A program made the position numbers and the translations under genes. A DNA stretch of 64,000 nucleotides from Mycobacterium noviomagense (lineage in GTDB: Bacteria; Actinomycetota; Actinomycetes; Mycobacteriales; Mycobacteriaceae), in the NCBI RefSeq assembly GCF_010731635.1, contig NZ_AP022583.1:4588001-4652000 (forward strand). The letters run 5' to 3'. The notes beneath the pieces are model-generated. The model was not told where the DNA came from. It saw only the letters and a program-made list of their open reading frames with translations, and searched no databases. Each line of letters opens with the position of its first letter. The first letter of the stretch is position 1. This document shows, piece by piece, positions 50,692 through 60,672 of this stretch.

Positions 50692-52227
50692 GTGAGCACA
50701 TATACCGGTTACCAGTCGCCCTCTGTCACCGTTGCCACATCAGTGCCGAGTCGCGGCGGCGGCAAGGCGGTCCTGGTGGTTCCCGTGGTGTCGACCGGCA
50801 ACGAGGATCGACCAGGCGCAACGGTCGCCGCGGCCGAACCATTCCTAGACGCCGATGCGATCGCAGAGATCGAAACGAGCCTGAGTGCGTTGGGCGCCAA
50901 AGGCAGCTCCGAGCAGGTGCACCGGCTGATAGCGCCGTCGTTGCCGGTGGGCAGTGTGCTGACTGTCGGGCTGGGCAAACCGCGCGACGAGTGGCCGGCC
51001 GACGTCGTTCGACGGGCCGCCGGGGCCGCCGCACGAGCACTCAACGGAGCCGAAGCGGTGATCACGACACTCTCGCAACTCGACGTCGGCGCCACCGTCG
51101 AAGGGCTGATCTTGGGCAGCTACCGGTTCACCGAGTTCCGCAGCGCAAAGACGGCACCCAAAGATCCCGGGCTGAGCAAAATTACGGTGCTGTCCACCGC
51201 TAAGGACGCCAAGAAGCAAGCCAGCCACGCCACGGCCGTCGCGACCGCCGTCGCCACCGCGCGCGACTTGGTCAACACCCCGCCCAGTCACCTCTACCCT
51301 GCCGAATTGGCCAACCGTGCAAAGGCTTTGGGTGAATCCGCCGGATTGGACGTCGAGGTGCTCGACGACAAAGCGCTGCAGAAGGCCGGCTACGGCGGGG
51401 TGATCGGTGTCGGTAAGGGATCGTCGCGGCTGCCACGAGTCGTACGCCTGATCCACCACGGGTCGCGGCTGGCCAAAAACGCTAAGCAGGCCAAGAAGGT
51501 TGCGTTGGTGGGCAAGGGGATCACCTTCGACACCGGCGGAATCTCGATCAAACCGGCCGCCAACATGCACTACATGACCTCCGACATGGGCGGCGCGGCG
51601 GCGGTCATCGCTACCGTGACGCTGGCCGCGCAGCTGGAGTTGCCGATCGACGTGATCGCGACGGTGCCGATGGCTGAGAACATGCCGTCAAGCACCGCGC
51701 AGCGCCCGGGCGATGTCTTGACCCACTACGGCGGCACCACCAGTGAAGTGCTCAACACCGACGCCGAGGGCCGGCTGATCCTGGCCGACGCCATTGTGCG
51801 GGCGTGCGAAGACAAACCGGACTATCTGATCGAGACGTCCACGCTGACCGGTGCGCAAGCGGTGGCGCTGGGCACCCGCACGCCCGGGGTGATGGGCAGC
51901 GACGAGTTACGCGACCGGGTGGCCGCGATCTCGCAGCACGTGGGCGAGAACGGCTGGCCGATGCCGCTGCCCGACGAACTCAAGGACGATTTGAAGTCGA
52001 CGGTGGCCGACATCGCCAACGTCACCGGGCAGCGCTTCGCCGGGATGCTGGTGGCGGGGACTTATCTGCGGGAGTTCGTCGCCGACGGGGTGGCCTGGGC
52101 GCACATCGACGTCGCCACACCCGCCTACAACACCGGCAGCCCGTGGGGCTACACACCGAAGGGTGGCACCGGTGTGCCGATCCGCACGATGATCGCCGTC
52201 CTGGAGGACATCGCGCAGAACGGCTAG
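50692..52227 (+). CDS. pepB: Leucyl aminopeptidase (M17 family)
   Basis: 511 residues from GTG 50692 ([16 protein letters not shown]). The N-terminal macro-like domain is followed by the catalytic domain with [31 protein letters not shown] (metal-binding Lys and Asp) and the family signature [14 protein letters not shown], then [11 protein letters not shown]. Removes N-terminal residues from peptides with two metal ions. In M. tuberculosis an adenylate cyclase gene lies between gcvT and pepB; here the two are adjacent. Confidence 0.95.
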   Translation: MSTYTGYQSPSVTVATSVPSRGGGKAVLVVPVVSTGNEDRPGATVAAAEPFLDADAIAEIETSLSALGAKGSSEQVHRLIAPSLPVGSVLTVGLGKPRDEWPADVVRRAAGAAARALNGAEAVITTLSQLDVGATVEGLILGSYRFTEFRSAKTAPKDPGLSKITVLSTAKDAKKQASHATAVATAVATARDLVNTPPSHLYPAELANRAKALGESAGLDVEVLDDKALQKAGYGGVIGVGKGSSRLPRVVRLIHHGSRLAKNAKQAKKVALVGKGITFDTGGISIKPAANMHYMTSDMGGAAAVIATVTLAAQLELPIDVIATVPMAENMPSSTAQRPGDVLTHYGGTTSEVLNTDAEGRLILADAIVRACEDKPDYLIETSTLTGAQAVALGTRTPGVMGSDELRDRVAAISQHVGENGWPMPLPDELKDDLKSTVADIANVTGQRFAGMLVAGTYLREFVADGVAWAHIDVATPAYNTGSPWGYTPKGGTGVPIRTMIAVLEDIAQNG

Positions 52228-52399
52228 CGCAGGTCGACGTCGCCGGTTCTGTCGACAACATCGTCAGCCGACATTCCCACGGCACGAGCCCGTGTCCCAC
52301 GCCTTACCTGGGCGGTTGCGTGCGGATGGTACGACTTGAAAAAGGGCAACCCGAAGTGGTTGCTCGCAACTGCTTTCGACACCGACGGAGATACCGCTC

Positions 52400-52590
52400 A
52401 TGGCCAAGCTGGCTATCGCCGCTCTGCTCGCGCTGGGTTCCGCGCTGTGCGTCGCGATCGGCGACGTGGTCCAGCAACGTGCGGCGCGCCGGATCACCGA
52501 GGGGTCGGTGGGCCACGTTCGGCTGCTGGCGAAGCTGCTACGGGACCGACGGTGGCAGTGGGGCGCCGTGGTGCTGATAGCAAGCTTGGA
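52400..52590 (+). pseudogene. 5' part of a DMT/EamA-type transporter gene, cut by an IS30-family element
   Basis: From ATG 52400 about 62 codons read MAKLAIAALLALGSALCVAIGDVVQQRAARRI..WQWGAVVLIA, the first helix of a drug/metabolite-transporter-type protein. At about 52590 the frame leaves the gene and enters the insertion sequence; the last 12 codons to the stop come from the element. The continuation starts at about 54014 on the other side. The upstream gap 52228-52399 shows no gene. Confidence 0.8.
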
Positions 52591-54013
52591 TTCACGCGGT
52601 CGCTGCAACAGATGCGGACGGGTCTGAGAGTAGCCGATCGAGTTCCTCGGCAGGGGTGCGCCAGTTGAAGCGTTTGCGGGGGCGGGCGTTGAGCTCGGCG
52701 GCGACGTTGTCGAGGATCCCGGGTCCGTGAAAGGACAGGTCGGTGCCTTTGGGGAAGTACTGGCGCAGCAAACCATTGGTGTTCTCATTGGTGCCGCGCT
52801 GCCAAGGGCTGTGCGGGTCGCAGAAGTAGATCGGCAACCCGGTGGCCTCGGTGATCTTGGTGTGCAAGGCCATCTCTTTGCCTTGGTCCCAGGTCAGCGA
52901 GCGACGCAAAACCTCGGGAATCTTCGGGATCGCCGCGCTCATCGCCTCAGCGACGGTGGCGGCGCTGCGGTCCTCGGATAGGTGCAGCAGCATCACGAAC
53001 CCGGTGGTGCGTTCGACCAGGGTGCCGATTTGGGAGGCCTGGTTTTGGCCGATAATCAAGTCGCCCTCCCAATGCCCCGGGATCGCACGATCGTCGGCCT
53101 CAGCCGGGCGTTCACTGATGTTGATCATGTCCTTGATCCGGCCCCGAGTGTCGATTGTGCTGCGGCCCTGAGGTTTCCGTTGGGTCCGGCCGGTGCGCAG
53201 CGCGGCCTTGACCTGGCGGGCCAGTTCCCCCCGGGGCTGCACATACATGGCCTGATAGATCGTCTCGTGAGACACCCACATCTCCGGATCGTCGGGGAAA
53301 TCTTCGCGCAGCCGGCCCGCGATCTGCTCGGGGCTGTGCCGCTGTTCCAAGCGTTGCACAACCTCGCCCAACAAGGCCGGGTTGGACTCCAGCTTGCGCG
53401 GCTTGGGCGAGCCGGGCCGCATCGACGACGTCTTGGCCGACCCGGGCCCGGTAGCCACAGCTGGTTGCTCCTCGAGCTTTTTCCCGGCTGATCGTCGAGG
53501 CGTCACGCTGTAACAGCCGCGCGATGTCGGCCTGGGGAAACCCGCCTCCAGCAACTCTTCGAGTCGGCACCGCTCGGTAAACGACAACAACCGCGACGCC
53601 GCGGCCGGCTCTAGATCAGCAACAACTGGTGTTCTGGGCACGTAGCCAGCCTGATCGACCCAGCGTCGCGCGGTGTGCTCCGACACGCAGGCACCCACCG
53701 CCGCCTGCGCCGGGGTCAACCCGACCGCAGCGCCTCCCAAAATACGTCCCTGACCTGCTGCGAATACCGGATGCCGTGGTGCTTGCTATTGGTCTGATAT
53801 CCCGCGGCCTTGGCCCATTTTCGGCCTGTGGTACCCGCCACCCCCGCCACCGTGGCGGCCGCCGTCGGCGACAACCCCGATCCAACAGCCCTCCAAAACT
53901 CCTCCCGCACCAAAGCCGCCGACTCGACGCTCAGATGAACACCATGACCCCGAAACCCCGTCTGATAACCCATTCGGCCCCAACACCTCCCGATAAGGTG
54001 TTGCAGCGATCAC
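52590..54013 (-). mobile_element. IS30-family insertion sequence, about 1.42 kb
   Basis: Contains an IS30-type DDE transposase on the minus strand. The ends carry inverted repeats: TCACGCGGTCGCTGCAACA at the left and, read inwards on the other strand, TCAAGTGATCGCTGCAACA at the right, identical over TCGCTGCAACA. The exact outer ends are uncertain by a few bases; a 3-bp duplication (TTG or AGC) fits, but flanking mismatches prevent a firm call. The insertion splits the transporter gene; joining the flanks restores a continuous protein. Confidence 0.85.
52592..53973 (-). pseudogene. IS30-family transposase with frameshifts
   Basis: Conceptual protein of about 460 residues from ATG 53973. Two similar helix-turn-helix units come first (FWRAVGSGLSPTAAATVAGV and FWEALRSG-LTPAQAAVGACV), then the IS30 HTH and the DDE domain (GHWEGDLIIGQ; LTWDQGKEMALH; SPWQRGTNENTNGLLRQYFPKG). 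At least three frame breaks are visible: near 53720, where a TGA follows ALRSG; near 53540, where one C seems lost and GFPQADIARLLQRDASTISRE drops into another frame; and near 53435, where the frame returns before PKPRKLESNP. The last two cancel. The catalytic domain is intact but the full protein cannot be made without frameshifting. Confidence 0.78.
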
Positions 54014-54748
54014 TTGAGCCTGACAAGCATCGCGTTGCAGGCGGCCGCACTGGGCGTCGGTTCGGTGCTGCTGGTACAGCCACTGCTTACCCTTTCGGTG
54101 CTGTTCGCGCTGCCGATCAATGCCAGGTTGTCGAAACACCTTGTAGCCCGCCGAGAGTGGATTGCCGCCGGTCTACTGACCGCTGCGGTGATTGTGATCG
54201 TCACCGTCGGCAACCCGCAGGCCGGTCATTCCAGCGCGTCGCTGCATACCTGGGCCACCGTGACTGTTGTGTTGGGGCCTCTGCTGGTCGGATGCGTCGC
54301 TGCTGCGCGGATCCGAGGAGGTGCCGTGGCCGCGGTGCTGTTCGCGTTCGTCTCAGGTGCGCTTTGGGGTGTCTTCGCGGTACTCACCAAGGAAGTCGTC
54401 TATCGGCTCGGCAGTGGCGGATGGGCGGTGGTCCGGACACCTGAGCTGTATGCCTGCGTGCTGGTGGCACTGGGTGGTGTGGTGTGGAGCCAGGCGGCGT
54501 TTCGGGCCGGGCCCCTGACGGCGTCGATGCCGACCCTGCAGGTGTCGCAGCCGGTGGTCGGGGCACTGCTGGGTGTGGTCGTCTTGGGCGAGACGCTGAA
54601 CACCGGTCGGGCCGGGCTGATCGCTCTGGTATTCGCCGTGCTGGTGATGGCGGCGGCCATCGTCGACCTTGCCCGCGACGAAGCCGTCGCGACCCGTGAT
54701 CGAATCGACGAACAGCTGCGCGCCGAAAACGCCTTGTCGACGCGCTAA
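54014..54748 (+). pseudogene. 3' part of the disrupted DMT/EamA-type transporter gene
   Basis: About 244 codons beginning SLTSIALQAAALGVGSVLLVQPLLTLSVLFALPINARLS, which follows directly on the 5' part at 52400-52590. Eight more helices follow, including the second EamA-like repeat (GALWGVFAVLTKEVVYRL, GPLTASMPTLQVSQPVVGALLGVVVLGE). Together the two parts give some 305 residues, the normal size for a ten-helix transporter. A TTG at 54014 and the element's edge could allow expression of a truncated protein lacking the first helices. The stop overlaps the stop of the convergent mmpL gene. Confidence 0.8.
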
Positions 54749-57102
54749 CTGCTGTCCGTCACCGAGACAGCCGGCTCCTGATCATATCCCGCTGTGGGGT
54801 GCGACGCCTCAGCTGCCCAGCGACGGCGGCCCACCGCGACAGCCGCGGATTCACCAACCCCCAACCGGTCGTGCAGCCAGACCAACGGCTTGGGCGCCCA
54901 CCAACTCCGGGGACCGACCAGGTGGATGAAAACCGGAACCAGGACCATTCGCACCAGGGTCGCGTCGACCAGCACGGCAAGGGTGAGGCCGAGACCAAGC
55001 ATCCGCATGAATGACACCTGTGCGGGTATCAATGCGGCAAAAGAGATCGACATCACCAGCGCGGCGGCGGTGACCACCCGACCGATGCCGGCCAGGCCCA
55101 AAGCCGTGGCCTCATCGTTGTCGGCGCGCGCCTCGGCTGAATTCGGTCCGAACTCGCGGGCCGCCCCGGAGGCCACCCAATACTCGCGGATCCTCGAGAC
55201 CAGAAACACCTCGTAATCCATGGACAGCCCGAAGGCGATGCAGAACAGCAACACCGGGATGTTGGCGTTCAACGTCCCATTCGGGGTGGTCCCCAGCGCG
55301 CCGAGGTGGCCGTCCTGGAAGATCCACACCATTGCCCCGAATGCCGCCGTCAGCGACAGCATGTTGCAGACCAGCGCCTGCAGCGGTATCACCGCACTGC
55401 CGGTGAGGAAGAACAGCAGCGTGAACGTGATGACGGCGATCAGCCCTAACACGGTCGGCAGGCGCTGGGTGATCGCGGCGACGTTGTCGCGGTTGATCTG
55501 CGCCAGGCCGGTCATCTGCACATTCCGCGCGGCCGGTCCGCCGACCTTGTGCAATCGGTCGAGTTGGGTGTCCGAGGCGTCCGAATACAGTGGCGCGGTG
55601 CTGCTGACGGTCAAAAACGCACTGTCGCTAGCAACGCCCGTCGGTCCGCCGGCCGGCCCCATCAGGTGTCCGGACACGAATGTTCCCATTGGTGCGCTCA
55701 CGGCCGACACGTCGGGGACCCTGGATAGCTCGGCGGCGTAGCGCTCCACGTCGGCGGGGCTCACACCACGGGCGTCGGGGATCACGACGGTAACCGCGTT
55801 CCCTAACCCGTTGGCGAAATCGTTGTCCAACATGTCGGCCACTTGGCGGGCCGATGCCGATCGCGGCAGCACACGCTCATCCGGAAAACCCCACTTCACT
55901 CCCAGGAACGGCACGCCAAGCAGCAGCAGCAGCGCGACCACGGAAAGGCCGACCGGGACTGCGTGGCGCAACACGGACTTGGTCAACCGGTACCAGAAGT
56001 ACATCGAGTTCACGGGCTTGTGCGCGTGGTCGCGGTTCCGTCTCAACCCGGGCAGGAGCCGGGCCGCTATCGGGCGCACATTCAACGCGTCCAGCCGGGG
56101 CCCCAGCGCCACGATCAACGCCGGCGTGACGACGATGGAGGCCAGCGCAACAATGACTGCCGTGGCCACAACGGTGTAGGCGGACGATTTCAAGAAGTAC
56201 ATCGGAAACACCAGCAACACCGCCATGGACAAGGCGACGGTGGTCGCAGAGAACAGAACGGTGCGCCCGGCGGTGGCCATGGTCCGAAACAGTGCCCGCT
56301 CGGGGTCGTTGCTCGTGGCCAGCTCCTCGCGGTAGCGGGTGATGATCAGCAATGTGTAGTCGATCGCTAACGCCAGACCCATGGCGATACTCAGGTCCAG
56401 CGCGTAGGTCGACACGTGGGTGGTAAAGCTGATCAGCCGTAACACCGACATGGTGCCGACGATGGCCAGCCCGCCGAGGGCAATCGGCAGCGCTGCCGCT
56501 ACCAGGCCGCCGAAAACCCAGACCAGCACGGCGAAGCTCAGCGGAATCGCAATGGATTCCATCAACACCAAGTCGTGCTGGTTTTGCTGGTTGATCTGGG
56601 CGTAGGCCACAGCCATGCCACCGGCGCGCACGGTGACGCCGTCGCGGTCGTGTACCAGTTCAGCCGAAAGCGTCTTGGCGTACTTCTGCGCGTTGTCCTC
56701 GCCGCCTTTCAGGTCGGCCACGATCATCCCGGACTTGTTGTCCTTGCTGATCAGCTGCGCGGCGGCCTGCGGCGGCGACGTCCATGCCGAGGACACATTG
56801 GAGACCCACGGCGACCGTTTCAGGTGCGCGACGATGTCGGTGCCGACCCGGCGCGCCTGATCGCTGCGGGCGCCGGCGGGTGTGCTGAGCACGATCATCA
56901 TCTTCTGATCGGTCTGGTCGAACTTGTCCCTGAGTAGTTCGGTCGCTCGCGCTGACTCCGACGTCGGGTCTTGGAAGCCGCCGGCCGACAGGCTGTTGAC
57001 CACCGGGATGCCGAAAACCGCCGCCGCCAGCGCAAGAAAGACGGCGACCGCGATGATGCGTCGCGGCGCGGCAATGGCAAGTCGGGTGATTGCTCGCAGC
57101 AC
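54745..57102 (-). CDS. MmpL-family RND transporter
   Basis: 785 residues, shorter than most MmpL proteins. Twelve helices in the MmpL plan: helix 1 at the N-terminus, a large outside domain (about 35-170), helices 2-6 with LSIAMGLALAIDYTLLIITRYREEL, a second outside domain, and helices 8-12 with LLFCIAFGLSMDYEVFLVSRIREYW. The paired Asp-Tyr sites in helices 4 and 10 are the proton relay. Likely exports a lipid or other hydrophobic compound. It resembles MmpL13-like proteins, but no paralogue is assigned. No mmpS gene lies beside it. Confidence 0.9.
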   Translation of the reverse strand: MLRAITRLAIAAPRRIIAVAVFLALAAAVFGIPVVNSLSAGGFQDPTSESARATELLRDKFDQTDQKMMIVLSTPAGARSDQARRVGTDIVAHLKRSPWVSNVSSAWTSPPQAAAQLISKDNKSGMIVADLKGGEDNAQKYAKTLSAELVHDRDGVTVRAGGMAVAYAQINQQNQHDLVLMESIAIPLSFAVLVWVFGGLVAAALPIALGGLAIVGTMSVLRLISFTTHVSTYALDLSIAMGLALAIDYTLLIITRYREELATSNDPERALFRTMATAGRTVLFSATTVALSMAVLLVFPMYFLKSSAYTVVATAVIVALASIVVTPALIVALGPRLDALNVRPIAARLLPGLRRNRDHAHKPVNSMYFWYRLTKSVLRHAVPVGLSVVALLLLLGVPFLGVKWGFPDERVLPRSASARQVADMLDNDFANGLGNAVTVVIPDARGVSPADVERYAAELSRVPDVSAVSAPMGTFVSGHLMGPAGGPTGVASDSAFLTVSSTAPLYSDASDTQLDRLHKVGGPAARNVQMTGLAQINRDNVAAITQRLPTVLGLIAVITFTLLFFLTGSAVIPLQALVCNMLSLTAAFGAMVWIFQDGHLGALGTTPNGTLNANIPVLLFCIAFGLSMDYEVFLVSRIREYWVASGAAREFGPNSAEARADNDEATALGLAGIGRVVTAAALVMSISFAALIPAQVSFMRMLGLGLTLAVLVDATLVRMVLVPVFIHLVGPRSWWAPKPLVWLHDRLGVGESAAVAVGRRRWAAEASHPTAGYDQEPAVSVTDSS

Positions 57103-57362
57103 CTCGGCGTCCTTCCGCTGTCGACCCCGCCACCAACCGTGTACCCCATACCGGCTGCCTACCTGGCGCCGGGTTTTTCACCAGCAAAGACACCACGCTA
57201 CACATCGGCGCTTCCCAGTGACCTGCGTGGTTGCGGCGGTCATTCGGTGGGTAGGCTCGGCGAGGCGGCACTCTCGGCAACCTTCGAAAACCCCTCGAAA
57301 ACAGCTCAGCGGATCTGGTTGGCGGAGCGGCGGTTCGGCTGGGCTACACCTGATTGGACGCG

Positions 57363-58601
57363 ATGAATACGACGGACGACTCCATCAGCATTAGGTACGC
57401 AACAGATGACGACCTGCAGGCGGTCTATGAAAATCAGGCCCGCGTGTACGGGGTTACGGTGGAGCCGGGCGACATTGAGGCTTGGAAACGCCGGATCCAG
57501 CCCAACGACATTCTGGTCGCCGAGGATGTCTCCAATCCGGAGGATCCGTGTCTGGTCGGGACCTCCCTTTACTACAGGTTGCGGCTGACCGTGCCGGGCG
57601 GCGCCAGTCTTGACGCCTCCTGGCTGGCCATGATCGCCGTCGCGGCAACGCATCAGGGAAGAGGAATCTGGCAGCGGATCAGTCTCCAGGGCTTCGGAAT
57701 ACTCCAGGAGCGTGGCTATCCCATCCTGTGTGGTGTTCCGACGCAGCCAACGGTGTACGAGATCTTGGGCGCAGGCGTGGCCACCTATGCGCGCACGTAC
57801 AACATTGAGCCACGCTTCACGGAGCTACGCGCTAAGCCCAGCCGGAATCAGGCGCGTGAGGTCCACGCTTCTGTGGCGGGTCGCTACCTACCGGAAATCT
57901 ACGATCGGTGGTGCGCCATAACGCCTGGGGCACTGAGCCGAGACAGCGGCTGGTGGGCCGATTTTCTGGAAGACAGAGTGACGCAACGGGATAACGGGTC
58001 GTCGCTGAATTTCATTGTCCATCCGGACGGGTTCCTGACATACCGGGTGACCGGCGCGTCACCACACGCGTTTCGACGGCCGTTTGGCTCAGTGGTGGTT
58101 CAAGACTTCTGCCCTGTCACCGACGAAGCACATACCGAACTGCTTGCGACGCTGGTGGGTATGAAGATGTTCGACAACATAGCGATCGAGGTTCCGATCG
58201 ACGATCCGCTTCCGCTCAAACTCAAGGATCAGCTTGCTGCCCCAACCGCAGCGCTGAGCGATTTCCTCTGGATGCGGATCATGAATGTGCCTGACGCGCT
58301 TGGCGCACGCGCATACTCCGCTGACGCCGACGTCGTATTGGACGTGACAGACCCGCTCAGCGTCGCGGGAGGACGATTCCTGCTGCAGACGCGCGACGGC
58401 GTTGGGAAATGCACGCCGCATGACGGGCCCGCGGACATCAAGCTCGGCCTCGGCGAGCTGGCAACGATCTACATGGGCGCGCATCGAGCGTACGAACTTC
58501 ACCGAGCGAACCGCATCACAGAGTTGCGTAGCGGTGCGATACGCAATCTGGATGCCGCCTTCGCTACCGAACGGGTACCGTACTGCGGCACGCTGTTCTG
58601 A
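57363..58601 (+). CDS. Eis-family GNAT acetyltransferase
   Basis: 412 residues from ATG 57363. Eis plan: an N-terminal GNAT domain with WLAMIAVAATHQGRGIWQRI (acetyl-CoA loop), a second degenerate GNAT domain, and a C-terminal sterol-carrier-like domain. It ends VPYCGTLF, the Eis C-terminal Phe whose free carboxylate takes part in catalysis. Eis enzymes acetylate lysines of host proteins and several positions of aminoglycosides. Whether this is the Eis orthologue or a second Eis-like copy cannot be told from the window; its place between an mmpL gene and an oxidoreductase is not the M. tuberculosis eis locus. Confidence 0.9.
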   Translation: MNTTDDSISIRYATDDDLQAVYENQARVYGVTVEPGDIEAWKRRIQPNDILVAEDVSNPEDPCLVGTSLYYRLRLTVPGGASLDASWLAMIAVAATHQGRGIWQRISLQGFGILQERGYPILCGVPTQPTVYEILGAGVATYARTYNIEPRFTELRAKPSRNQAREVHASVAGRYLPEIYDRWCAITPGALSRDSGWWADFLEDRVTQRDNGSSLNFIVHPDGFLTYRVTGASPHAFRRPFGSVVVQDFCPVTDEAHTELLATLVGMKMFDNIAIEVPIDDPLPLKLKDQLAAPTAALSDFLWMRIMNVPDALGARAYSADADVVLDVTDPLSVAGGRFLLQTRDGVGKCTPHDGPADIKLGLGELATIYMGAHRAYELHRANRITELRSGAIRNLDAAFATERVPYCGTLF

Positions 58602-58615
58602 TACCGGCAACATAC

Positions 58616-60208
58616 TTACTTCGTCAGCAGCGAGAGCACACCGCGGGTCAGCTTGCGCCGCGGCCAGCCGGTCCAGCCGGCGGCCGCCAACGCTGCGTTG
58701 GCGGCGTTGCGCCCGCACGCGCCGTGTACCGAGCCTCCCGGTGTCGCTGACGCGCTGCCGAGATACAGCCCCTCGACAGGTGTTTCGGCCCGGCCCATTC
58801 CCGGCGCGGGGCGAAAGACCAACATCTGCTGCAGTTGAGCGGTTCCGCCGTTGAGCGCACCGAGGTGCAGATTCGCGTCACTGGCTTCCAAATCCGACGG
58901 GCGTTGCACGAACCGGTCGATCACATGCGACCCGAAACCGGGCGCATGTTCCTCGATGACGTGGTCCACCGCTTTGGCGAGCCGTTCGGCTGAGTCGTCG
59001 TCGGCGACGTTGCGCGGCAGATGTGTGTAGGCCCAAACACTTTCGGTGCCAGCCGGTGACCGGCTCGGGTCGGCTGTGGTGGTCTGACCCAACAGCATGA
59101 AGGGGTGTTCAGGCACGACCCGGGTATTCAAATCGGCCATCCAACGCACTAGCCCGTCCGCGTCGGCGCCGAGATGGATCGTGCCGACATCGGCCAAACC
59201 CATAGCGCGCCAAGGAATCTTGCTGTCAAGCGCATAGTTGACCTTTACCACGGGCGGGTCCCAGACGAAATGCTCGAGCTCATCACGCAGACCAACCGGA
59301 ACGGCATCGGCTGGCAGCATGTCGCAAAACAGCCGCGGTGCGGTGACGTCGGCCACCACCGCACGTCGAGCCCGCACGGTTCGTCCGCCGTCGGTGGTCA
59401 CCCCGACTGCGCGGCCATTTTGCACCTGGATCGTCGCGACGTTCTGGTTGCACTCGATCTGTGCGCCCACCGAGCGAGCCCGGTTGACCAGTGCTGCGGT
59501 CAGCTGACCTGAACCGCCGACGGGAACAGGCCATCCGACGTCTTGGCCGAGCATCGTCATCAGGAAACCAAACACACCGCTGCCGGGCGCCTCGGCCGGT
59601 ACGTCGGCGTGCATCGCGTTGCCCAGCAATAGCAATCGCGGTGCCTCACCGTCGAATAGTTGCTCCACCATGGTGTTGGCCGGCTGCACCAACAGGTGAG
59701 CCAGCCGAACCGCATCCGCTGTGCCGAGTTTGAGCAGCAGCCGAATAGTCGGAAATACCGGCGGAAAAGGCGACAGGATTGCGTCCAGCAGTGGCGATTT
59801 GATCTTTTCCCACAACGTGACTATCCGCCACCAGTTTTCGCCGTCAGCTGGTTCCCTGCGCTCGAATTCTGTTGCGGTGCGGGCCGGGTCAGGGTAGAGG
59901 ATGGGCGGGTCGTCGTCGGCTGCGCTGGCGGGATGGCCGACGACCGCGGGCGCGCGCGACCACTGCAGCCCGTGGTCCTCGAGGTGCAGCGCGGCCATCG
60001 CCGAAGATGCCGCCGTCATGGGATAGAAGGAGCTGAACAAGTCGGTGACGTACCCCGGTGTCAGTTCGGCGCTGCGCACCGCGCCGCCGGGCTCGGGCTG
60101 AGCTTCCAAGACCAGCACGTCCCAACCGGCGTCGGCCAGCATCGCGGCGGCGACCAGCCCGTTGTGTCCGGCGCCGATGACAACCGCGTCGACGGCTTCC
60201 GCGGTCAT
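58616..60208 (-). CDS. FAD-dependent phytoene-desaturase-like oxidoreductase
   Basis: 530 residues. N-terminal dinucleotide-binding motif VVIGAGHNGLVAAAMLADAGWDVLVLEAQPEPGGAVRS, the GxGxxG plus Glu pattern of the CrtI/amine-oxidase family. The C-terminal FAD-binding end is GLYLGSASATPGGSVHGACGRNAANAAL. This resembles the CrtI-like group found next to SRPBCC genes in mycobacteria; the substrate is unknown and may be a polyprenoid or lipid. ATG 60208 overlaps the stop of the SRPBCC gene upstream (ATGA). Confidence 0.87.
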   Translation of the reverse strand: MTAEAVDAVVIGAGHNGLVAAAMLADAGWDVLVLEAQPEPGGAVRSAELTPGYVTDLFSSFYPMTAASSAMAALHLEDHGLQWSRAPAVVGHPASAADDDPPILYPDPARTATEFERREPADGENWWRIVTLWEKIKSPLLDAILSPFPPVFPTIRLLLKLGTADAVRLAHLLVQPANTMVEQLFDGEAPRLLLLGNAMHADVPAEAPGSGVFGFLMTMLGQDVGWPVPVGGSGQLTAALVNRARSVGAQIECNQNVATIQVQNGRAVGVTTDGGRTVRARRAVVADVTAPRLFCDMLPADAVPVGLRDELEHFVWDPPVVKVNYALDSKIPWRAMGLADVGTIHLGADADGLVRWMADLNTRVVPEHPFMLLGQTTTADPSRSPAGTESVWAYTHLPRNVADDDSAERLAKAVDHVIEEHAPGFGSHVIDRFVQRPSDLEASDANLHLGALNGGTAQLQQMLVFRPAPGMGRAETPVEGLYLGSASATPGGSVHGACGRNAANAALAAAGWTGWPRRKLTRGVLSLLTK

Positions 60209-60672
60209 CCCTCCACCTGGCTCGGCTCAAGACGTTCGGCTAGGGCAGTCAGCCGCAGGATGCACTCGCGGTTGCGGGGATGGATGGCCACCAGTGTCAG
60301 CTGGTCGGGGATGAAGCGGATCGGTCCTTCGGCCGGCACCTCGATCATCTCGACCCGGCAGCCTTTCGGCGTCTCGTGCAGGCGCATCGTGATCCGCGCG
60401 GCGCCGAACGGCCCGAGCCCCGCGCGCAGCACCAATTCACGCAGTGGCTCACAACTTTCGACCTCGGTCTGATCGTTGATCACCAGTGGCCACACCCCGA
60501 TCGAGTGCCGGATGACAGAACCCGGCTCAGGCCAGTTCGAGTCGACGGCACGAGTCCGGCTGTTTCCGACCACCCATTGGGTGTACGTCCACCCGTTGGC
60601 CAGTACGTCCCAGACTTGCTGGCATGAGGCGCGCACATCCCGCGTCGCAGACAGCTCTCGTGTGGCAGTCAT
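60205..60672 (-). CDS. SRPBCC-family protein coupled to the oxidoreductase
   Basis: 155 residues from ATG 60672 with AAGGACC upstream; a longer frame to 60732 is rejected. START-like: SATRDVRASCQQVWDVLANGWTYTQW at the N-terminus and a C-terminal helix (RECILRLTALAERLEP). Binds a hydrophobic ligand. Its overlap with the FAD enzyme gene suggests that it presents substrate to, or accepts product from, that enzyme. Confidence 0.86.
   Translation of the reverse strand: MTATRELSATRDVRASCQQVWDVLANGWTYTQWVVGNSRTRAVDSNWPEPGSVIRHSIGVWPLVINDQTEVESCEPLRELVLRAGLGPFGAARITMRLHETPKGCRVEMIEVPAEGPIRFIPDQLTLVAIHPRNRECILRLTALAERLEPSQVEG

Noticed and set aside
52592..53740. Intact 382-residue IS30 transposase
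   Set aside because: The open frame is kept only by two cancelling shifts; its HTH section is out of frame and the N-terminal part lies in another frame upstream, so it is listed as a pseudogene.
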